Source: Ceriagrion tenellum (lineage: Eukaryota > Arthropoda > Insecta > Odonata > Coenagrionidae). Taken from it: a DNA stretch of 64,000 bases. The stretch lies in assembly GCA_963169105.1 (NCBI GenBank), contig OY720640.1:115616085-115680084 (forward strand), in the 5' to 3' direction. Of the stretch, positions 55,790 through 64,000 are shown piece after piece. The notes beneath the pieces were generated by a model. The model was not told the DNA's origin. It made no database searches and saw nothing but the letters and a program-made list of their open reading frames with translations. Numbering within the stretch: the stretch's first letter is position 1; each line of letters opens with the position of its first letter. A program made the translations under genes and the position numbers.

Positions 55790-56993
55790 ATATTACCAAA
55801 ACGTAAGAGGTTTACGTACCAAGTTACCAACGCTGAGAGATTCTCTCCTTAACTGTGATTACGATGTGGTTTTAACGGAAACATGGCTTAACCCAAACAT
55901 TCTTAGCACTGAATTTAGCCTTGATGACTTCCAAATCTACCGGAAAGATCGAAGTGTTAATACAAGTTCGATGTGTTGTGGTGGTGGAGTTCTGATTGTG
56001 GTCAGGTCAAATTACTTGTGCAACTTATTAGATTGTGATCTTAACCTTGAGGCTATATTTGTCTCTATTACAGCAGCTGAATCAAAAATTTTAATTGGCA
56101 CAGTTTATTTGCCCCCAAATTCTCCCACTGACTCATACTCTACATACTGTGATGCAATCGAAAATGTTATTGAAGCTGACAGTTATGCTGAAGTGATATT
56201 ATTGAGAGATTTTAATCTTCCCCAAATTCATTCTTGGGATTTATTGAACAGTCCTGAACAGGTTTCTTCTCCAACCCCCTCCCTTCCTACATCTGCTCAC
56301 GTTCTGATTGATTCTATGTGTTCCCTAAAACTTAGTCAGGTTAATAATGTCTATAACTGTAATGGAAAATTTTTAGACCTAATTTTTACTAGCTCTAGCT
56401 CCACTACCATAATTCCGGATGATTGTCCCTTAATATCATGTGATCCCCATGACCCTGCCATTAGTGTCTCCCTACAATTGCAATTTCCAATTCAAGTACT
56501 TGACTTTACTATTTCGAATTATGACTTTCAGAGATGTGACTTTGCTGCACTGTCGAACTACTTACAGAACATTAATTGGTGCCATGATCTCACTTATTTA
56601 GACACTAATGAAGCTTTTAATCATTTTTATAACATCTTGAATCAGGGCATTCTTCTGTTTACCCCTATTAATACTTATAAAACCAGTAACTTTCCCAAAT
56701 GGTTCAGCCCTCAATTGCAAAACATGATAAGACAAAGGAAACTGCAACACAAATTATATAAGCAAACATGTATGCAATCTGATTATTCTAAATTTTCTGA
56801 GTTAAGGTCTGAGTGTGCTAAATTGATAAAGATATGTCATAATAAGTATTTATTTCAACTTGAGCCATCTGTTCAGCACAATACAAAAAATTTTTGGAAC
56901 CATGTCAGGAGTGTGAGTAAGACTGACAGATTACCAAATCTCATGCATTTTAATGATCTGTCAGCTAGCTCATATGATGACATAAATAATTAA
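55790..56993 (+). pseudogene. LINE ORF2 part 1: endonuclease
   Basis: The open frame runs from 55728 but has no early ATG, so the true start is uncertain. APE-type endonuclease: LLVYYQNVRGLRTKL, VVLTETWLN, CGGGVLIVVRS, then VILLRDFNLPQIH where the usual GDFN reads RDFN, and SCDPHDPAISV with the catalytic SDH equivalent reading DPHDP. It closes with NFWNHVRSV before the stop created near the 60-bp palindrome. The Gly to Arg change may weaken the active site. Confidence 0.85.
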
Positions 56994-56994
56994 A

Positions 56995-57054
56995 ACAGTT
57001 GAAAAATACTTTGTGAATAGATTATAATCTATTCACAAAGTATTTTTCAACTGT
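56995..57054. repeat. Perfect 60-bp palindrome splitting LINE ORF2
   Basis: 56995-57024 is the exact reverse complement of 57025-57054, with no loop. The right half is native LINE coding (KYFSTVYVNY follows in frame). The left half replaces upstream codons and, with the adjoining TAA, breaks the frame. Confidence 0.95.
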
Positions 57055-58660
57055 GTATGTAAATTATGACAATCCTCCTTTGCAAAACTACCACATACAA
57101 ACTGATATTTGTCTCTCATCTCTAACATTCTCAGTAGAAGACATTAAAACTAAATTACAGAAACTCAATCTACATAAAGGCTGTGGTCCTGATAAAATCC
57201 CTCCCATATTTCTGAGTATGTGTCTTGAACCATTACTTTACCCTCTTTATATTCTGTTTAACAAATCCCTCTCTACAGGGATCTTTCCTGATGTACTCAA
57301 ATCTACTTATATTGTCCTGATTCACAAACAGGGAAACAGGAATGATATAACTAACTATCGCCCAATCGCAAAGCTTTCAGTTATTGCTAAGGTCTTTGAA
57401 TCATTGGTTGTTGATAAACTAACTCCCATTTTACACACTATTATTATCCCTGAACAACATGGTTTCACTAAAGGAAGATCAACACTCAAAAATCTTATGG
57501 TCCTACACAAAAATCTTATTGAAAACATGGAAAAAGGCTTACAAACAGATGTAATATATACAGATTTTAATAAGGCTTTTGATACTGTAAGTCATAAGCT
57601 TCTTCTAAACAAGTTAGATTCACTGGGATTTAGTGGCAATTTACTTCACTGGATGGAAAGTTACTTCTCCAATAGAGACCTTGTTGTAAAAATCAATGCA
57701 TCTACGAGTCATTGCTTTTATTCATCATCGGGTGTTCCTCAGGGATCTCACCTGGGACCACTGCTATTTAACCTATTTATTAACGATATTACAATGGCCT
57801 TAAACCCAATTCCTTTTCTTCTATATGCAGATGACTTAAAGTTTTTTTCAACCATCCAATCAATTGAATACCACCAATCTCTGCAGAACTGCATTCATAG
57901 ACTAGAGTCCTGGTGCAAACTAAATTATTTAACTTTTAATTTAAAAAAGTTTTACTCTGTGACATTTACTCGGAAGATGAATGTAGAGTCTCTTCAGTAT
58001 AGAATATCTGATCATTCTTTGGTCCAATTAACAAATATTAAAGATTTAGGAATTGTATTTGACTCTCAATTAACATTTCACCAACACTATTCATACATTA
58101 AATCTAAGTCATTTAAAATGCTTGGATTTATTTTCCGACATTGCAAAAATTTTAGTCGTATTGAACCATTTAAACTGCTATTCAATTCATTAGTAAGGTC
58201 ACTCTGTGAATACTGCTCCATAGTCTGGTCACCATATTGTAAACTTCATATTCATTTAATTGAAAGTATTTAAAGAAAATTTGTACGCAAAATTGCTTAT
58301 AAATTCAATCTTTACAGAACTCCCTACAGCTATCATGAAACCCTATATCTACTAAATCTTCCCTCTTTACGTAAACGCCAGAAAATTAATAACATAATAT
58401 TCCTTTACAAATTAATGTATAATATGATCGATTCCCCAGAACTCCTGAGTGCAATATACATCCGAGTCCCAAAACATAATACAAGGCTTGATTTACTTTT
58501 TGATATCAGATACCATGCACAAAATTATGCTTACTACTCTCCTATTAGTCAGATTCTGAGAGATGCCAATAGCTGTAACAGTATTCATCTATTTAATACC
58601 TCACTCTTTACCCTAAAAAATTTGCTATCAAAACTTCCTGAAGAATACCAATGATTTCTT
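57055..58660 (+). pseudogene. LINE ORF2 part 2: reverse transcriptase
   Basis: RT blocks in order: STYIVLIHKQGNRNDITNYRPI, IIPEQHGFTKGRST, VIYTDFNKAFDTVSHKLL, SSGVPQGSHLGPLLFNLFIND, the catalytic LYADDLKFF (intact), LNLKKF-like thumb, and IKDLGIVFDSQLTF. A stop at 58273 interrupts the C-terminal domain, which continues as KFVRKIAYKFNLYRTPY and NMIDSPELLS to LSKLPEEYQ at 58652. Apart from the palindrome and this stop the frame is long and clean, so the copy is fairly young. Confidence 0.88.
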
Positions 58661-59040
58661 TGAGGTTTTAAATCAAGTAAACTTGCATAAATTGCCTAGG
58701 GGAACAGTGAGTTATGTCATTTTTAAGTATCTATATTATTGAATTTATTGTTTCAGTAGTAATATTATGTAATTTCTCAAATTTCTCTTAATCATTTATA
58801 TGTATGTTAATTCTTAATTAGTGTCAATTGTTATTGTATCCTTATTAAACTCTTATATAATAAGTGTAATTGTAATCTTATATAACAAATGCAAACTTAT
58901 CCTCATATAACAAATGTAATTGTATTCTTATATAACAAGTGTATTCTTAATGAATGTAAAATGTAGTTCTTAATTCGTGTAAAGTTTTTCCTTATGTTCT
59001 GTAAATGGGCTATTTCCCCGTTAATAAAACAAATAAATAA

Positions 59041-60600
59041 ATTAATAAGTCAGATAAGACACAAAATATTCTCTGCATTGAAGTACTTTAAGTGCACAAT
59101 ACTTTCCTTATTTGAGGGATTCAGTCATCTGTTTTATCTAATATTCAATTGGGAGATACTCTGACTGTCATGTAAATAGTATTCTTCACTTCGACCTGAA
59201 GATGCCAGCAGGATCATGGCTGGAGAAACTATCATCAATAAAAGACAACACACGGAGGGAAACCCGAAAGCTGATCTTCATATGTTGAAATGCCGTGGAA
59301 ACCTTCAAATGTAAATTAATAATTAGCCCCTGGGCAAGTGCCACACCCCATGCAACTCCAAGCAACAAACTCCTAATCAAAGAACAAATTTTGGGTCATT
59401 TGAATTTTGTTTACAAGACGTTTTACCATTAGTAACCTGCATTTAATAAGGCCATTGTGTATTTATGGTTATTATTAATTTTGGATGTATATGTATTTTC
59501 CAAGTTATGCATGCCTCAATAAAACTGAACCCAAATGTACATGTATGGAGGAAGGACAACATTGAGTGACTTTCTCAACCTCTAATTCCAGATACATCAT
59601 ATTCAACTAATTTCACAAGTATGTGATATTTCTTTGGAGTCTTCACTTGAAGTCTTATGCCATTCCAGTGCTCATGCAGGAATATACTAAAACAACTCAA
59701 TGGGCCAAAGTAATCAAAATTTAACGTATAAATTTGCATAAAATTTAAATAATGTGCAATATGTTGTCACGCATAAAAAGCTTGCATTTAAGTTTTTTTA
59801 ATTGCCCGAATATTACTTGCAAAGAGAGAAAGGCTTAGGAGGAATTGAGCAAACAAAAAGTCTTTTAATTCTGCCAGCACATAAGGAACTGCCACAGAAA
59901 TTACATCAAAAGATAGATATGTAGGAAGGAAAAGCATTCTGCCTACTTCAAGATCCTACGTATGGAATATTGCAAAAAGATCCCACCAAAAAATATGAGC
60001 ATCTAGTGACAACCTTCATAAAAATTTCGGGCCTTGTGGATTACTGAAAGGGGGATTTCTGGAGTGTGATATAAGATAACTGATACCCTAAATTTCAAAA
60101 CCAGCATGATTCAATGGGAAACAAGAAATATATGAGAAGGCATTCCTCGAAGGTGTATAGTTAGTGCGATCGGATCTTCCACATGCATATTGGTATAAAT
60201 CTAGTAAGATAGCTTCAATATTATATGTACTAGAAAGATGGGGAGGTGAGTGCATTATAAGCTAACACAAAACTGCTATCAGGCAGTAAGAGAGAGGAAA
60301 CAGTACCAAAGATTAAGGGCAAAACAGGTTGGATACTCATTGAGCAAGAAGATATTCAAGATAGGTGGAGAGATTATGTGGAGGAACAGTGTGAACGCAA
60401 AAACAGATAAGTATTTGGTTAGAGATTATTTTCATCTGTGTACATTTAAGTAGACGAGAATAACTCTAACCAAGAGAATAACTCTAACCTCTAAACAAGT
60501 ATGCTCGAGAGCAAAATAGAGGAAACATCGTAAGAGGCTTCACCAAGAAAATCTGTGGAAGTTGATAAAATACCATCGTAGTTACTTAGGAATTTAGAAA
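59041..60600. other. No gene recognised
   Basis: AT-rich sequence. The 67-residue frame at 60250-60453 has no family I recognise. Confidence 0.4.
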
Positions 60601-61870
60601 AAAAAGGTCGGCGTCCCTTTTTCAATCCGATTCTTAGGATCATCAAGGAAGGCAAATGGCCACAGGACTTAGTGAAAACAGCCTTGATTCTGATCCCGAG
60701 TAAGAAGAGATCATCTGAATGTGAGGACTATATATCAATAAGCTTGAGATATCACATGCAGCCAAAGTTTTGCTTGGAATAATTAACTAAAGATTGGAGA
60801 GTAGGGCAAAACTACTTGGACATTGACCAGCTTGGGTTCTGGAAGGAACGTCAACTCGGGATGCAATTGCGGTGATGAGAACACTTTAAGAAAGAAATAT
60901 AGAGTATAATTAGGCTGTTCTTGCTTTCTTTGTGGATATTGTAAAGGTGTTTGACATATTAAATAGGGAAAAACTATTCAGATACTAAGTAAAATGGGAA
61001 TAGATTGGCACGAGAGGAGACTAATCCTAAACTTATCAATGGCCCAAAGGAAGCGGGTGAAGGTGGCTGACAGTGAATCTGGGTGGGCAGTTATAGGTAC
61101 ATGGGGTAAGGAAAGGGCACCTGTTGTCCCATTTGCTTTTCAACATTTATGTTGAGGATATGGTAACGGAAGTATGGGAAGAACTAGATGTACAAATCAA
61201 GGTAAAGGGGAGGAGATAGAGTCGGTTAGATATATGGACGATAAGGAATTGGTTAGTTGATCTTTGCAGGGATTACAAGCTTTGGTAGGTTCTTTAGAAT
61301 TTCAATGCAAGAAATATGGAACGAAGATAAATCATTAGAAAAAAAAGGTAAGGAGACTATCTAGGACAAAGAAAGTGAGGCTGGTCTTAAATCAGGGCAC
61401 AAACTGGAAGTTGTGCATACGCAGGAAGAAAATGAGCATAGTCGCTAAGACATTAGGAGGAAAATAGCATTAGCTATGGAGAGGTTTAGTAATAAGAAGG
61501 GAGCCAAATACGGGGGTCTTGGGTAAGGACATGAACAAGAAGCTGGTGAAGAGCTTGATATGAAGTATGTAAAGTGCTGTATGGGGCTGAAGCATGGACC
61601 CCAAGAAGGGGGGACAGGAATAGGCTGCAGGCGTTTGAGATGCAGGTGTGGAGAAGGTGAGATGGATGGAAAGGAAGACGAACAAGGAAGTGCTTGGTGT
61701 GGTGAGCGAGGAAAGGAAGCCTCAGAATGAAATCCAGGATAAGCAGGGCAAGTGGCTGGAGGAAGTAATAAGGGGTGATGGTTTACTCTAGGCTGTGATA
61801 GAGGGGAGGATGTTGGGCAAGCAGAAATAAAGAGAATAGGTTTTATGGACAAGATATAGAAGGTCAGATC
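60601..61870 (+). pseudogene. Heavily decayed LINE endonuclease/RT copy
   Basis: Across several frames the plus strand reads GKWPQDLVKTALILIPSKK, EDYISISLRYHMQPK, LDIDQLGFWKE, KMGIDWHERRLILNLSMAQR, VRYMDDKELV (YADD region, mutated), LSRTKKVRLVLNQGTNWKL, LEAFEM-like residues, NKEVLGVVSEERK and QGKWLEEVIRGDGLL. This is the RT of a widespread arthropod LINE type. Many stops and frameshifts mark it as old. The Pro/Ser-rich antisense frame at 61445-61876 is a shadow. Confidence 0.75.
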
Positions 61871-61879
61871 ACACACTAA

Positions 61880-64000
61880 GGCAAAAACAGAAATATTACA
61901 GGTTGATAAAGGTAAATAGGACCCAGAAAGGGTAGAAAACTGAAAGGAGTTTCACTAAATTTCAACAAAACCTACCTCTTACCAGTAGAAAACATAATCT
62001 GTAATAATTGTTAGCAAGACAGAATCTCGAGACATTTCCAGTCATTTTATTAAGAGTAACAAAACCTATATCTTATCAAACTCAATTTCATCATCAGAGT
62101 ATACTTTATCACTTCCAACAGAGTTCTCATTCATGAATTGATGAATTTTGTCATGAGCTGGAAGAGAAATGTCTTCTCTAAGATTTTCAAAAGTAACAAA
62201 ATTCTGTCTGAAAAAGTAGTGATGGGTAAAATCCAAAATTTATCAATTTTGATATCCTATTTTTCTTGAATCTCGAATACCAAATCTCAAGTATCAATCC
62301 CACTTTCCCTTAATTATATTTCTCAGTCACCAATCATTATCAATATATGCATAATAACACACTTCAAAATAAATTCAAATTCATCACTACATTATCTTGG
62401 TAACGTATCAACACGAGTAGTTCTGGGTTCTAGGTTTCCTTGATCTAAAATCGAATTCTTCGATTGTTGAATTGAAATTAGCTCACAAAAAAACAGAAAA
62501 ACTGAACAGAAATTTGCTCCAAAATAAAGTTTTTTCAGTTTTCATAGGAACTTTCTCAGGATTAAAAAGAGACAGTTAAGTGAACATATAAGGCTGCACT
62601 GGATATTATATGAGCATATTACCTACTCAAAATTCCATAGGGAAATCAGAAAACTAATAGCGATATGCAAAATGTGCAAACTATTTAAGGCACCAAATAA
62701 CAGCGTGCACACTGAGATATTATGTTGGGCAAGTTAGCACCATAAGGTGAGAAAAAATTGCAGCAAAACATATAGTGAATATATGGGGAAGGAAAAGAAA
62801 GAGTAAGGGGCTACCACCTTCTTCGCACTCCTTCATCATCAACGTATGTGCAAGATAAGTGAAAGGCATACGATTGGTGGACGGGGCCTCACAGATCATC
62901 TGGGCGACACGGTGCAAAAAACTTGTGGAAAAACACCCTGTGGACGCAAGAAATTATCCCATCTCCAAAGGCAACTCATCATGGATACGATCTCCAAGTT
63001 GGGCTTCAAAGGGATGGCTTGAAGAGATTTGATGATCTCAGCTCAGTATACATTCATATTTAAGATAATCGTATGAAGTAAAGTTACAGCAAGACAAATG
63101 TTGTTCTCACAAGACTACAGAAACAACACCTGCAAACATTCCGTGTAAAGTTTTCATCCCACCATTTATAATTTTTGCCAACAAAAGCACTATGAATATT
63201 GATAATGTTGATTAGAATGACATCTACCTGGAACACCTTTGCATCTCAACCCCTCTGAGAGATGACAATCTGCGATAAACACATTGATGATGGAATCACT
63301 ACTGCTTGTCAGACAAGAACTTGTAGCTACCAAGTTTTGTGACTTCGTTCACCACCTTTCTTATCCCCATGCTTATCCACCCGTAAGCTTGCTGACACAG
63401 ACAGCATCAGAATGAAACAAAGGACCCAACCCACCCCTCATCTCCCAGAAATAATCCCATTGCAAGTCAAAATTTTTCATCAAGTGGTGTCCCTTCTCAC
63501 CAAGTGATTTAGGAAAAAGGTGCCTTTTCCATCCTGTACATTTATTGTTTTCCCACACAAGGTGGTGTGGTTTGGCGTTGTCACATCAACATCATTTCGG
63601 GACATAAAAATTTTCCAGCTCCGAGGGGGCAAGTTTTTTTTGGACAGGAGTATACCACTAGTTGATCATAATAAAATGATCATAGTAGCTGTCATAGTTT
63701 GCCATATTATTTACTCACAACTTGGTTTTTATTCAATAGATTTTCTACCTAAACATTTTTCCATCACTCCGTGCATCAATGCCCATCAATTTGAAAATGC
63801 TTATATAACCAAGGCATTACAACATCTGATTCCCCTACCATTAAATCCATTCTCCTCCAAAATAATACCCAGGTACGCAATCTGCTAAGCCTGATCTATT
63901 TGTGTTCTTCCACCCACACATTCAGCTCTGCCTCCATAAAAGTGATGCCGATAGATTAATTAATTCAACCAAACATCCATCAAAACACACTAAGTATATT
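61880..64000. other. No gene recognised
   Basis: AT-rich DNA. Frames at 62720-62917, 63373-63558 and 63520-63888 show no conserved motif. TAGTGATGGGTAAAATCCAAA near 62216 resembles a MITE end, but no partner was found. Confidence 0.4.

Larger units (their letters stand above)
54930..59040 (+). mobile_element. CR1/jockey-like LINE, near full length
   Basis: A two-ORF non-LTR element: ORF1 with PHD-like finger, ORF2 with endonuclease and RT, then a 3' UTR with a short repeat (58845-58960, TTATATAACAARTGTAATTG units) and an AATAAAACAAATAAATAAAT tail. The 5' end is set just upstream of ORF1 and no target duplication was identified, so the start is approximate. ORF2 is broken by a 60-bp palindrome and a stop at 58273. 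Confidence 0.85.

Noticed and set aside
61445..61876. 143-residue Pro/Ser-rich minus-strand frame
   Set aside because: Antisense of a decayed LINE RT.
63520..63888. 122-residue frame as a gene
   Set aside because: No domain, no splice context and no composition signal.

Overview
The window looks like repeat-dense arthropod DNA, most likely from an insect. It is AT-rich, has no operons, and carries Ty1/copia and Ty3/gypsy retrotransposons, several non-LTR (LINE) families, a piggyBac relic, a hAT-type MITE and spliceosomal snRNA genes. I see no intact host protein-coding gene. The few host-like pieces are a BEN-domain exon and a THAP-domain pseudogene present twice.

The dominant structure is a giant inverted repeat. 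The left arm is about 9233-23270, the right arm about 24829-38864, and a 1.56 kb spacer is centred near 24049. From about 10.57 kb inward the arms mirror each other with a constant coordinate sum of 48098, so I see no net indel over about 12.7 kb. The outer 1.3 kb of the arms is visibly more diverged. Each arm holds a piggyBac relic, two U1 and two U5 snRNA copies arranged as two inverted U1-U5 modules, two LINE fragments, a gypsy integrase scrap, a Gly-rich peptide scrap and a G-rich purine tract. The window therefore has four U1 and four U5 copies. The inner arms look richer in CpG than the flanks.

Layout: 1-590 LINE remnant; 1372-1640 pyrimidine tract; 2060-2782 CR1-like LINE 3' part; 3650-4086 hAT MITE with a perfect 8-bp target duplication; 5200-5470 GC-rich degenerate repeat; 5565-9781 scrambled copia pieces around a THAP pseudogene; 9233-38864 the palindrome; 38866-39776 a third copy of a 0.9 kb unit; about 39.95-45.86 kb a copia element interrupted by a 2.2 kb LINE; 45.86-47.19 kb the second THAP copy; 47386-47690 a fragment of another copia; about 47.7-51.36 kb a gypsy element with a tRNA-Ser primer site, truncated in integrase; 51.36-53.78 kb mostly unassigned, with a BEN exon and a tandem repeat; 53786-54712 two LINE fragments; 54.93-59.04 kb a nearly full-length two-ORF CR1/jockey-like LINE; 60.6-61.87 kb a decayed LINE; the rest is unassigned.

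Inverted duplication recurs at several scales: 22-bp and 30-bp fold-backs inside retroelement reading frames, a 42-bp one at the gypsy primer site, an inverted U1-U5 module, and the 14-kb arms. The most interesting content is the palindromic snRNA cluster. Its U1 copies share an altered U1-70K-binding loop, and one U5 type keeps stem pairing through paired substitutions but lacks the Sm site.
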